This document shows, piece after piece, positions 10,034 through 17,741 of a stretch of 64,000 nucleotides of DNA. The DNA comes from Anaerocolumna sedimenticola (lineage in GTDB: Bacteria > Bacillota > Clostridia > Lachnospirales > Lachnospiraceae). The number at the start of each line of letters is the position of its first letter. Position 1 is the stretch's first letter. The position numbers and the translations under genes are program-made. The stretch spans positions 4,544,501 through 4,608,500 of the forward strand of contig NZ_CP048000.1 of the NCBI RefSeq assembly GCF_009931695.1, given 5' to 3'. The notes under the pieces are model-generated. The model was not told the DNA's origin, ran no database searches, and saw only the letters and a list, made by a program, of their open reading frames with translations.

Positions 10034-10170
10034 AGACTAAACATTATACTGAACTGACCTCCCATGTGTTAGATTTTGATATGTATCCCCTTTACTGGAC
10101 AAAACCAGCAAAGGGGTACATATCATTTTGGTCTAACATATAGGGGGTCAGTTTAATAAGTGTTTAGTCT
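10034..10170. repeat. 137-bp near-perfect palindrome, MITE- or terminator-like
   Basis: AGACTAAACA at 10034 pairs with TGTTTAGTCT at 10170, and pairing continues through most of both arms (ACTGACC/GGTCAGT, TGTTAGA/TCTAACA, GATATGTA/TACATATC, CCCCTTT/AAAGGGG, CTGG/CCAG). The inner arms (TGAACTGACC...GTTAGA) resemble the ends of IS3-family elements, so it may be a derived miniature element. Read leftwards it ends in a long T-run just after the DegV stop at 10194, so it also fits a terminator for that gene. Confidence 0.6.
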
Positions 10171-10193
10171 GTTTTATTATTAATTATTCGATT

Positions 10194-11062
10194 TTATCTG
10201 TTCTCTCCGAAGTAACATATTCCGATAGCACCTGGGCCGGAATGTGCTCCAATACTTGGGCTGATTGTATTAATTATGATATTACCGGTATGAAGTTTTT
10301 CCTTTATCAGGTCTGCTACATATTCAGCATCTTCCAGAGCATCTCCGTGAACAACACAGATTGTATTATCTTCATCTTTATATTTTCCAATCTGCTTTTC
10401 CATATTACTTACTATGGTAGCCAGTGACTTTTTACGTCCTCTTACCGTCCCTGCCGGAACTAAAGCACCGTCATTGTTAACTACCAGAATAGGTTTAACA
10501 TTAATCATACTTCCAACAATTGCTGTCATTTTTGATACTCTTCCGCCTCTTTGCAGGTGGAATAAATCATCCACTGTAAACTGTATACAGAAATTAAGCT
10601 TATGTGTTTCTATCCATTCAGCAATTTCATCAATACCTTTACCGGCTTCTTTCAACTGAACCGCTTTCATGATCACAAGACCTTCACCCATAGAAGCATT
10701 CATAGAATCCAAAACAATTATCTTTGCTCCAGGGTTCTCTTCACAGATTTCGATTGCTCCGGTTACGACATTGCTATGCCCCCGCTTAATGCAGAAGAAA
10801 AACTGATATGCAGAACATCCAATCCCTGATTAACATAGTTCTGAAAAGTTTCCCTTATTACAGCCGGATTACTTGCCATAGTTGTTGGCATAAAACCTGC
10901 CCGCATCTTATCATAAAATTCCTTTGGCGTCAGATTTATCTCATCTCCATATGTAATGCCGTCAATATCATAATAATGGGGTATAATTCCTATATTTTTC
11001 TCTTTAATAAATTCCGGTAATAAATCGCAGTTAGAGTCTGCGGTAATGACAAAATCCTTCAC
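10194..11062 (-). CDS. DegV family fatty-acid-binding protein (frameshifted)
   Basis: DegV/FakB-type protein, about 289 aa after repair. The N-terminal half has ITADSNCDLLPEF, the FMPTTMASNP loop and HISFSSALSG; the C-terminal half has VLDSMNASMGEG, the RGGRVSK loop and NVKPIL. The frame breaks at 10779-10783, where the CCCCC run appears one base short; with one base added, SALSGGHSNVVTGAIEICEE joins both halves. Proteins of this family bind single fatty acids, some as partners of a fatty-acid kinase. It is monocistronic, transcribed away from the transporter at 11285. A second DegV gene lies at 30801. Confidence 0.82.
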
Positions 11063-11230
11063 TATATCCCTGTCTCCTTTTACTATGAATTATGTAAACA
11101 ACTACTTCCTTATTTTACCCGATTTATCACTATTATGCAACTAAATTTTGGCAGTTATTCATTGTTTATTTATTTATATTTTATATTTTTTTTATTTTTT
11201 TCCCATAATCTTTATATTTTTCAGCAAGTA

Positions 11231-11258
11231 ACCCTATTAATCCGGTTTTCATATAATA
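11231..11258 (+). promoter_or_regulatory. SigK-like promoter of the interrupted transporter operon
   Basis: AC at 11231-11232, a 17-base spacer and CATATAATA at 11250-11258 match the late mother-cell consensus AC-N16/17-CATAnnnTA exactly. It stands 26 bases before the start codon, and AGGAGGA follows. CATATAATA also contains TATAAT, but the hexamer at SigA -35 distance (TAACCC) is poor. The same AC-N17-CATATAATA occurs at 11926-11953 within the inserted element. Confidence 0.5.
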
Positions 11259-11284
11259 CTGTATAACTTAATTAGGAGGAATAT

Positions 11285-11881
11285 ATGGGAGAACTATTAA
11301 GAATTGACCACGTAAGTTATAACTACCATAGCTTAGAAGGCGAGACACCTGCATTGTCGGATGTGTCCCTTCATGTAAATGACGGTGAATTCCTCGCAAT
11401 TGTAGGACCCAGTGGATGTGGTAAATCAACTCTTTTATCACTGATAGCAGGGCTGTTAAACCCTGACACCGGTGGTATTTATATAAATGATAAAGATATC
11501 AAGTCATCCGGTAAGAATATTGGATACATGTTGCAAAAGGATCATCTGTTGGAATGGCGTTCTACTTTACGTAATCTGACCTTGGGATTAGAGATTCAGC
11601 ATAAATTAACGGAAAGCAGTTATGTTCTAATTCATGATATGCTTACCACCTACGGCCTGGTAACCTTTAAAGATGCAAAACCGTCGGAACTATCGGGTGG
11701 AATGAGGCAGAGAGCTGCTTTAATTCGTACTTTATTAATGGAACCGGATATTTTGCTGCTTGATGAACCATTTTCAGCTCTGGATTATCAAACGCGAATC
11801 GAAGTTTCTGATGATATATGGGGGATTATTCGGAAAGAAAAGAAAACTGCTATTTTAATCACCCACGATATATCGGAAGCT
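11285..11881 (+). CDS. NitT/TauT-type ABC transporter ATPase, 5' part (split by element 1)
   Basis: First 199 codons of a nitrate/sulfonate/taurine-type ABC ATPase. Walker A GPSGCGKST, Q-loop at MLQKDHLLEW, signature LSGGMRQRAALIRTL, Walker B LLLDEPFSALD and the switch His in THDISEA are all present. After SEA the frame runs into foreign sequence (IYTEIYVTH). The missing end lies at 14442-14624; joining through the shared GAAGCT restores SEAVSMADRIIVLTSRPGT and a 257-aa protein of normal length. B. subtilis ytlC, recalled as a SigE-controlled sporulation gene, is a plausible relative. Substrate is unknown; no binding protein gene is adjacent. Confidence 0.85.
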
Positions 11882-11925
11882 ATCTATACTGAAATATATG
11901 TAACACACATGATTCTACAACTTTC

Positions 11926-11953
11926 ACCATTTTCTATCAAATTGCATATAATA
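11926..11953 (+). promoter_or_regulatory. SigK-like promoter of the Pro/Gly-rich cargo gene
   Basis: AC at 11926-11927, 17 bases, then CATATAATA at 11945-11953: a full match to AC-N17-CATAnnnTA. The SigA-style -35 (TCACCA) is weak. AAGGAGAG at 11966-11973 and the ATG at 11985 follow. Identical in layout to the promoter of the interrupted operon at 11231. Confidence 0.5.
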
Positions 11954-11984
11954 ATAAAAAACATAAAGGAGAGTGTAGAATATC

Positions 11985-12220
11985 ATGTTAAATGGCACTA
12001 ATAAGTTGCATCAGAATGAATGCCCTTCCTGCAGAGATCCCTGGGGGCCTCCTTTCTGGGGACCGGGACGAGGCAGACCACCTTGGGGCCAGGTCCCGGC
12101 AGACCACCCTGGAGTCCGGGCAGGCCGCCTCATCATCATGGGCCGGGCAGACCGCCTTGGGAACCCGGCAGACCATCTCACGGCCCGGGCAGACCACCTT
12201 TTGGATCTAGACCTTATTAA
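11985..12220 (+). CDS. Small Pro/Gly-rich protein, coat-like (frameshifted)
   Basis: About 78 aa after repair. An N-terminal part with NECPSC and DPWGPPFWGPGRGRPP passes, after one G is added to the TGGGGCC run near 12088, into repeated GRPPW and PGRP units with a His triplet, ending FGSRPY at the stop at 12220. Without repair the frame turns into unrelated Ala/Asp/Arg-rich sequence. It has a ribosome site and a SigK-like promoter. GC content is well above the neighbours because of Pro and Gly codons. Low complexity and the promoter suggest a spore-coat or other structural protein; no named family is recognised. Confidence 0.55.
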
Positions 12221-12425
12221 GGATAATAAACGGTAAGTACCATGTAGCGATTCCTATTTACCTTCAGATTCATACGATTCATATATTAAGAATTGGCCAT
12301 TCTTACTAAATTAATTAATCATAGTTCGAACATTATCTGTACTGCGTACAGTTTATATAAATATAAGCAGTTATTTGACCGGAGCTTATTAAATAAAGCA
12401 AAGCAGGGAACTAAATGGTATCATA

Positions 12426-12611
12426 TTAATTCCCTGCTTCTTTTTGCCCTTTTTCTTTTTGCTCTTTTTCTATTAACAGCTCAAACAATTTTATCCGAAT
12501 GGGCTCAGGCTGTTTCATTAATTCAGAAAATATGATTTCGGCAATAACAGAACTTTTTATTTCATTTATGTAATCTTTGGCTTCCTCTGTATTATTTATT
12601 ATTATCTTCAA
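12426..12611 (-). CDS. Small hypothetical protein of element 1
   Basis: 61-aa protein if it starts at the TTG at 12611, which is preceded by GGGGAGGTAAGG; an ATG at 12629 would place the ribosome site inside the gene. The sequence is charged and helical (TEEAKDYINEIKSSVIAEIIF, then KLFELLIEKEQKEKG). It is divergent from the recombinase and shares its 160-bp upstream region, the position often taken by a recombination directionality factor or a repressor in serine-integrase elements. That role is only an inference from position and size. Confidence 0.5.
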   Translation of the reverse strand: MKIIINNTEEAKDYINEIKSSVIAEIIFSELMKQPEPIRIKLFELLIEKEQKEKGQKEAGN

Positions 12612-12642
12612 CCTTACCTCCCCTCCCATCGATAATATGTAT

Positions 12643-12669
12643 GCATACTACTTGTACTTATTGCCAATA
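12643..12669. repeat. Motif shared by both recombinase elements (copy 1)
   Basis: GCATACTA, nine bases, then ATTGCCAATA. The same two blocks, seven bases apart, occur at 15357-15381 in element 2. A GTATGCATAC palindrome overlaps the left block. It lies between the divergent small gene and the recombinase, so it may be bound by a regulator or recombinase common to the two elements. Confidence 0.5.
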
Positions 12670-12678
12670 ACAAGTGTT

Positions 12679-12706
12679 TTGACTTAACGGCTTGCTTCCG
12701 TATATT
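12679..12706 (+). promoter_or_regulatory. SigA-type promoter of recombinase 1
   Basis: TTGACT at 12679-12684, 16-base spacer, TATATT at 12701-12706. It lies 66 bases before the recombinase start and fits vegetative transcription, in contrast with the SigK-like promoter of the cargo gene. Confidence 0.5.
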
Positions 12707-12772
12707 AGTTTACCTATGCGATAGGTATTTTTACCTTGATCTGCTGATATATTTCTATAGGAGGTGAAATTA

Positions 12773-14416
12773 ATGAATATAGCTATCTATAGCAGGAAAT
12801 CGAAGTATTCCGAAAAAGGTGAATCTATAGACAATCAGATTCAATTTTGTAAGGATTATGCTAAGATGCGCATGTCCCATATCACGGAAAAAAACTTTTT
12901 TATCTATGAGGATGAAGGGTTTTCAGCTGCAAATACATTCCGTCCGCAGTTTCAAAAACTGATTAGTGATATAAAAAGCAGAAAAATAAATATACTTATG
13001 TGCTATCGTCTGGATCGAATAAACAGAAATGTATCCGACTTTTCCAAAACACTGGATTTATTAGAACAATACGATGTTTCTTTTGTATCTGCCACGGAAA
13101 ATTTTGATACGGCTACACCTATGGGCAAAGCAATGATTTATATTGCTTCTGTATTTGCGCAGTTGGAGAGAGAAACTACAGCCGAACGTGTCCGGGACAA
13201 TATGCTTGCCCTCTCTCATACCGGCAGATGGCTTGGTGGAGTCACGCCGTATGGTTATAAATCCGAAGCAATTCTTTATATAGATGAGGATTATAAGGAA
13301 CGGCAGCTTTTTAAATTGGTGCCTGTGGAAACAGAATTAATAACGGTAAAGCTTCTTTTTTATAAATATATGGAACTGAAAAGTTTGTCGCAGGTAGAAC
13401 AGTATTGCCTTACAAATCATATAAAAACTCAAAATAATAATGATTTTACCAAAAGTTCCATTTCGTTAATCTTACAGAATCCCACCTATTGCATTGCAGA
13501 TAGCAATACATATGATTATTTTAGGTCCCTGGGTTGTACGATAGCAAATGCTGCTTCTGAATTTGACGGCAAACAGGGTATTTTATGTTATAATCGAACC
13601 AAACATCAATCCGGTAAAAAGCAGAAAAAGCGCCCTTCAACTGAATGGGTAGTGGCTATCGGAAAACATGAGGGTATCATTAGCGGCAAAGATTACACAC
13701 TTGTCCAGAATTTAATTAAAAATAATAAAATAAAAGGATCTCCCCGTGCAGAAACTTCTTCCGTGGCTCTTTTTTCCGGTAAAATTATTTGTGAAAATTG
13801 CGGTTCCAGGTTAAGAGTTAAAAATATACATAGAAACGGTAATAAGGTTAATTTCTGTTATGCCTGCGAAATGAAAGTTTTATCGAAAAGTTCCAGATGT
13901 TCTATTAGCAACATTCCCGGAAAACAATTTGATAACCGAATGCTGGAATTGGTTAAAGATTTACTTGAAACAGATGTTCTTACTTATGATTACATTCCCT
14001 ATCTGAAAAAAAAAGAATCTTTCATTCTGGGAGCAACACAGGAAAAAAACAATCGTTTATATGCCCTTCGCCAGGAAGAGCATTTGATCCGAAATTCAAT
14101 ACAGAATATTATTTTTCAAATAGGGCAAAGAGATAATTCCTTAGCTGAAAAATATTTGATTCCCAAATTAGAAGGATTGGATAACGATCTGTCCAGAGTT
14201 CAAAAGGAAATTAGAGTTTTAACAAATGACGAAAAAAAGAACGAAACCCAGCAATATAATATACTCTCCCTATATCATGATTTCACTCATTTGGGTTCCC
14301 TTATAGATACCTCAGATATTGAGCTGAAAAGATATCTTCTATATGCCCTGATAGATACCGTAAAATGGAATGGGAATACTGCCTGGGTAACTTTAAAGAC
14401 GAAAAGTACGGTGTAA
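12773..14416 (+). CDS. Large serine recombinase 1
   Basis: Intact 547-aa large serine recombinase. The N-terminal resolvase domain (about residues 1-150) has the catalytic Ser region IAIYSRKSKYS, CYRLDRINRN and the LERETTAERVRDNM segment. The Recombinase domain follows (GGVTPYGYKS), then a zinc ribbon (CENCGSRLRVK ... CYACEMK) and a C-terminal coiled coil. The start at 12773 has AGGAGG at ideal spacing; the upstream GTG overlaps that site. Its gene ends 25 bases before the right repeat of element 1, so it most probably mobilises that element by recombination at GAAGCT. Cytoplasmic, site-specific, normally needing a directionality factor for excision. Confidence 0.92.
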   Translation: MNIAIYSRKSKYSEKGESIDNQIQFCKDYAKMRMSHITEKNFFIYEDEGFSAANTFRPQFQKLISDIKSRKINILMCYRLDRINRNVSDFSKTLDLLEQYDVSFVSATENFDTATPMGKAMIYIASVFAQLERETTAERVRDNMLALSHTGRWLGGVTPYGYKSEAILYIDEDYKERQLFKLVPVETELITVKLLFYKYMELKSLSQVEQYCLTNHIKTQNNNDFTKSSISLILQNPTYCIADSNTYDYFRSLGCTIANAASEFDGKQGILCYNRTKHQSGKKQKKRPSTEWVVAIGKHEGIISGKDYTLVQNLIKNNKIKGSPRAETSSVALFSGKIICENCGSRLRVKNIHRNGNKVNFCYACEMKVLSKSSRCSISNIPGKQFDNRMLELVKDLLETDVLTYDYIPYLKKKESFILGATQEKNNRLYALRQEEHLIRNSIQNIIFQIGQRDNSLAEKYLIPKLEGLDNDLSRVQKEIRVLTNDEKKNETQQYNILSLYHDFTHLGSLIDTSDIELKRYLLYALIDTVKWNGNTAWVTLKTKSTV

Positions 14417-14441
14417 ATTTAGTATTTAAGTAGTGATAGCT

Positions 14442-14624
14442 GAAGCTGTTTCCATGGCTGACCGTATCATTGTCCTTACAAGCCGCCCCGGAACTGTAAA
14501 AAAAGTAATTGACGTGAATTTAACTGTTGATGAGAAAACTCCATTTCGTGCCAGAAGCGCTCCCGAATTTAAGGATTACTTCAATTTAATATGGAAGGAG
14601 TTAAGCCAGAATGAAATTAAATAA
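14442..14624 (+). CDS. NitT/TauT-type ABC transporter ATPase, 3' part
   Basis: C-terminal 59 or so residues of the ATPase begun at 11285: EAVSMADRIIVLTSRPGTVKKVID, the segment that follows the switch His in NitT/TauT ATPases. A GTG at 14433 could in principle start it but lacks a ribosome site, and the peptide has no function alone. It overlaps the permease start at 14611 by 14 bases, so the two genes are translationally coupled when intact. Confidence 0.85.
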   Translation, partial: EAVSMADRIIVLTSRPGTVKKVIDVNLTVDEKTPFRARSAPEFKDYFNLIWKELSQNEIK

Positions 14625-15079
14625 AAAAAAATTACTTAATTCAACTCAGCTTTCTCCTACCCATAAAGCATATCTCTTAAATTATATAAAAAAAATGCAT
14701 AATGTCCGTATTTATCAGATGGTCATTATCGTTAGTTTTTTATTGTTATGGGAAATATCCACCCGTATAGGAATAGTGGATTCCTTTATTTTCAGCAGTC
14801 CTTCCAGAGTTATCCGCTGTTTTGTCGAAATGGCAGCTGACGGAAGTATTTTTTATCATATCGGAGTTACTTTAATCGAAACTTTTGTGAGCTTTTCGCT
14901 AGTTATTATTATAGGTATTTTAACTGCAATTATTTTATGGTGGAATGAAAGTCTGGCTAAAGTGTTAGAACCTTATTTAGTGGTTTTAAACAGCCTGCCC
15001 AAGTCTGCACTTGCACCGGTATTTATCGTATGGCTGGGAAATAATATGAAAACTATTATTGTAGCTGCCGTTTCGGTAG
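14611..15079 (+). CDS. NitT/TauT-type ABC transporter permease, 5' part (split by element 2)
   Basis: First 156 codons of the permease. A cytoplasmic N-terminus of about 35 residues precedes a membrane segment (VIIVSFLLLWEIST); further segments follow (LVIIIGILTAIIL). The coupling-loop region LNSLPKSALAPVFIVWLGNNMKTIIVAAVSV matches the BPD_transp_1 family. At CGGTAG (15074-15079) the frame enters foreign DNA. The rest is at 17215-17569. Rejoining at CGGTAG gives VAAVSVAVFGSIITLYTNF and a protein of about 272 aa, normal for this family. Confidence 0.85.
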
Positions 15080-15104
15080 GTAGTGTTTTACCAGTACAAA
15101 AGTA

Positions 15105-15194
15105 TTAAGGTTTCATTATTTTTAAAAGTATTTCCAAGTCGTATTTCTTCGATAATAATAATGAAAGAACATTGATTAATTTTTCAATATCCAT
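15105..15194 (-). CDS. Short ORF of element 2
   Basis: 29-aa frame starting MDIEKLINVLSLLLSKKYD with GGAAGAGG upstream of the ATG at 15194. It is helical and charged, on the opposite strand to the recombinase, like the 61-aa gene of element 1. It may be a fragment or a small regulator; no family is recognised. Upstream, 15230-15330 holds a Gly/Tyr/Cys-rich open stretch on the same strand without a start codon. Confidence 0.3.
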   Translation of the reverse strand: MDIEKLINVLSLLLSKKYDLEILLKIMKP

Positions 15195-15356
15195 ATATAC
15201 CTCTTCCATCTATAATTTTATATAATATATCAATCCAAATAGGTTCATAGAACCGCCGTAATTAAAACAGTTAAGAACCCCAGCTATTCCATAACAACCG
15301 CCAATGATATAACCATTAAAGTAAAATGTATACTTTTTACTTTTCTGTAGATACTA

Positions 15357-15381
15357 GCATACTAATAGGCAATTGCCAATA
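15357..15381. repeat. Motif shared by both recombinase elements (copy 2)
   Basis: GCATACTA, seven bases, then ATTGCCAATA, inside a longer imperfect palindrome centred on GGCAATTGCC. It lies 30 bases before the 57-aa gene. Copy 1 is at 12643-12669. Confidence 0.5.
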
Positions 15382-15410
15382 GTATACTAAACTTGAAAGG
15401 AAAGTGATTT

Positions 15411-15584
15411 ATGGATAATTTTAAGGACAATAAAGGTACACCGACCAAACGTACCGGTTCAAAAAATAAAACATCCCTTGATAATAACCTTTATTCTAAA
15501 TTTGATGAAAATGATATTTCGGACAGTGATAACCTCAGCAGTATCGTTAATGAGATAGAATATTCTGAGGAAACAGATTTTTAA
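15411..15584 (+). CDS. Small acidic hypothetical protein of element 2
   Basis: 57-aa protein with AAAGGAAAG upstream of the ATG. The N-terminal half is basic and polar (KDNKGTPTKRTGSKNK), the C-terminal half acidic (DENDISDSDN, EIEYSEETDF). No domain is recognised and it is probably disordered. The stop codon is inside a strong terminator hairpin, which supports a real, separately transcribed gene. It occupies the same place in element 2 as the Pro/Gly-rich gene in element 1, so it may be cargo or a recombination factor. Confidence 0.5.
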   Translation: MDNFKDNKGTPTKRTGSKNKTSLDNNLYSKFDENDISDSDNLSSIVNEIEYSEETDF

Positions 15585-15595
15585 TCTGTTTCCTC
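15567..15595 (+). terminator. Rho-independent terminator after the 57-aa gene
   Basis: A 13-bp perfect stem (GAGGAAACAGATT / AATCTGTTTCCTC) with a 3-base loop overlaps the gene's stop codon and is followed by TTTC. It isolates the small gene from the recombinase downstream. Confidence 0.7.
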
Positions 15596-15772
15596 TTTCG
15601 TATTTTGAATTCATTTATCATATATTTAAATAAACAGTGATAATAATATACTACTGAATACAAAAAATAACTAAAAAAATCATATGTTTGCCGAGACGGC
15701 ACCGGAAAGGTTGAAAGAAAATATGTAGGGAAAGGATGCCATTTAATTTTTTCAACTTTATGGCAGTAACAC

Positions 15773-15786
15773 ATCTGCATGCAGAT
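15773..15786. promoter_or_regulatory. Palindromic operator candidate before recombinase 2
   Basis: ATCTGCATGCAGAT is a perfect 14-bp palindrome, nearly extended on both sides by CAT/ATG bases. It lies 23 bases before the likely recombinase start, where a repressor site would be expected. Confidence 0.35.
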
Positions 15787-15808
15787 ATGTTAGGAATAGG
15801 TGTGGAAA

Positions 15809-17138
15809 TTGATAAGATGCGCTGTATACATAAGGGTTTCTACGGAAGAACAGGCATTACACGGATATTCACTTGAAGCTCAGAAAGCTGCTTTAACGGA
15901 TTATGCCAATGTCCATAATATGTATATTGTAGATTATTACATAGATGAAGGCTTATCGGCAAGGAAAAAGATGGCAAAGCGTAAAGAATTCCAGCGAATG
16001 CTATCCGATGTAACCGCGAACCGGATTGACTTAATTTTAATAACAAAATTAGACCGCTGGTTCCGGAATATATCTGATTATTATAAGGTACAGGAAATAT
16101 TGGAAACTTATCATGTAAACTGGAAGACCATTTATGAAAATTATGATACTACCACTGCTAACGGGAGGCTTCACATCAATATAATGTTATCCGTTGCCCA
16201 GGATGAGGCTGATCGTACCAGCGAAAGAATTAAAGTCGTCTTTCAAAATAAGAAAAACAAAGGGGAGGTTACCAACGGTTCCCATCCTTTAGGCTTTAAA
16301 ATTGTAAATAAGCGGCTGGTGCCGGATGAAAAGAATATAACAATCGTAAAAGATATTTTCAGTTATTATGAATTTCATCAATCTGTTTATGAAACTGCGC
16401 AGATGGTAAGGGATAAATATAAATTAATTTTCTGTAATGCTACCATATCCAGAATATTAAAAAATAAAATTTATACAGAATACAGGGATGATAATTTTCC
16501 AATGTCCATTATTGATCTTAAGCAATTTAATCAGGTTCAATCCATTCTCCCAATACCAAAAAAAAGAAAAATAAGGAACGGGTATATCTGTTCAGCGGAT
16601 TACTTATATGTAAGGAATGCGGCAGGAAACTTACTGGGAATCATAGTACGGTAAAATACAAGAATACCATAAGGGAATATAACATATACCGCTGTAAAAG
16701 GTATTCGGAGCAGAGAGCTTGTTCACATAAAAAAAACTTAAATGAAATAAAACTTGAGAAATATCTGATAAGCCAGGTTAATCAAATTCTTGACGGATAT
16801 CAATTCACTGCAAATATTAATGAAACAAATAAGAATACCACTACAAATGAAATCAATAAATTACAACTTAAATTGGAGAGATTAAAGGATTTGTATATGG
16901 AAAATCTCATAGACTTAAAAACCTATAAGGAGGACCAATCTCTTATCAAAACTCAGTTACATAACTTACATAAGATAACTGTAAAAAAGGAACCCATGAA
17001 TTTGACCATTTATTAAATGCTGATTTTAATTTTATTTATGGTTTATTATCCCGTGAAGAAAAAAGAATTTTATGGAGATCTTTAATAGCTAAAATCAATG
17101 TAGATTGTGATAATCAATTTGAACTCTACTATAAATAA
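15809..17138 (+). CDS. Large serine recombinase 2 (two frameshifts)
   Basis: Serine recombinase of about 443 aa once two apparent one-base deletions are repaired. The resolvase domain has AVYIRVSTEEQ (catalytic Ser), SLEAQ, ITKLDRWFRN and SVAQDEADRTSERIK. The Recombinase domain follows, then a zinc ribbon reading FSGLLICKECGRKLTG after a T is added near 16590, and a coiled coil; a second break near 16995 (CCC run) is followed by HEFDHLLNADFNFIYG to the stop at 17138. The TTG at 15809 has AGGTG at good spacing; GTG at 15800 is an alternative. It ends 77 bases before the right core of element 2. Confidence 0.85.
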
Positions 17139-17214
17139 AATAAACTTTTAGGTATACCAATTGAATTATATTTTAAGTTAATCTCAATAAATTATTGTAC
17201 TTTTATTCCTTCAC

Positions 17215-17569
17215 CGGTAGCTGTTTTTGGTAGTATCATAACTTTATACACTAATTTCATTAATGTTGAGGAAGATAAAATAAAACTGATCCGCACTCTT
17301 GGAGGCGGTAAACGGGATATCCTGTTAAAGGTTATTATCCCAGTAATATTCCCTCCGTCATCAGTGTAATGAAAGTAAATATCGGTTTATCACTGGTAGG
17401 TGTTATTATCGGAGAATTCCTGGCTGCAAAGGCAGGACTTGGATATCTGATAATATATGGCAGTCAGGTATTTAAACTTGACTGGGTTATTATGTCCATC
17501 GTATTGTTATGCATATTAGCCACCGGGTTATATCAACTATTAGCTTATTTTGAAAGAAAGTATAAATAG
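17215..17569 (+). CDS. NitT/TauT-type ABC transporter permease, 3' part (frameshifted)
   Basis: Remainder of the permease begun at 14611: VAVFGSIITLYTNFINVEEDKIKLIRTLGGGKRDIL, then, after one C is added to the CCC run near 17351, IPSVISVMKVNIGLSLVGVIIGEFLAAKAGLGYLI and the last membrane segments, ending FERKYK. IGEFLAAKAGLGYLI is the conserved end region of NitT/TauT permeases. A hairpin terminator follows at 17587-17652, closing the operon. Confidence 0.8.
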
Positions 17570-17586
17570 AATAGCTCATAATAACG

Positions 17587-17652
17587 GGGATGCTGCAAAT
17601 AGCTGGTTTCGGTAATTAATCCCAACGAAACACAGGTTCATTGCAGCATCCC
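17587..17652 (+). terminator. Terminator of the split transporter operon
   Basis: GGGATGCTGCAA at 17587 pairs with TTGCAGCATCCC ending at 17652, a 12-bp perfect stem with a long loop. The T-run after it is poor, but it is the only strong hairpin between the convergent permease and hydrolase genes. Confidence 0.5.
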
Positions 17653-17741
17653 TAATTATATAAATCTGCGTTTGGTATCTTTATACGTTTTATTATGGCT
17701 AATTACTAAGGTAGAATATGAAAAACCAGGCTATTATTCCA

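Larger units (their letters stand above)
11876..14441 (+). mobile_element. Serine-recombinase element 1 inserted in transporter ATPase gene
   Basis: A 2,566-bp insertion bounded by direct repeats GAAGCT at 11876-11881 and 14442-14447. Deleting one repeat plus the interior restores the ATPase frame exactly. Contents: a Pro/Gly-rich small protein gene behind a SigK-like promoter, a 61-aa gene on the minus strand, and an intact large serine recombinase near the right end. There are no phage structural genes. Size and plan resemble minimal intervening elements such as reduced skin-like elements rather than a prophage. Confidence 0.8.
15074..17214 (+). mobile_element. Serine-recombinase element 2 inserted in transporter permease gene
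   Basis: A 2,141-bp insertion bounded by CGGTAG at 15074-15079 and 17215-17220. Excision of one repeat plus the interior restores the permease reading frame across the junction. Contents: a 29-aa minus-strand ORF, a 57-aa acidic protein with its own terminator, and a large serine recombinase near the right end. The layout (small genes left, recombinase right) mirrors element 1, although the recombinases and core sites differ, so the insertions are independent. Confidence 0.8.

Noticed and set aside
12020..12197. Overlapping ORFs on both strands in the Pro/Gly-rich gene
   Set aside because: High-GC repeat sequence opens several frames; only the repaired frame gives a repeat protein with ribosome site and promoter.
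11285..17569. Prophage or integrative conjugative element at the recombinases
   Set aside because: Each insertion is only 2.1-2.6 kb and has no structural, replication or conjugation genes.
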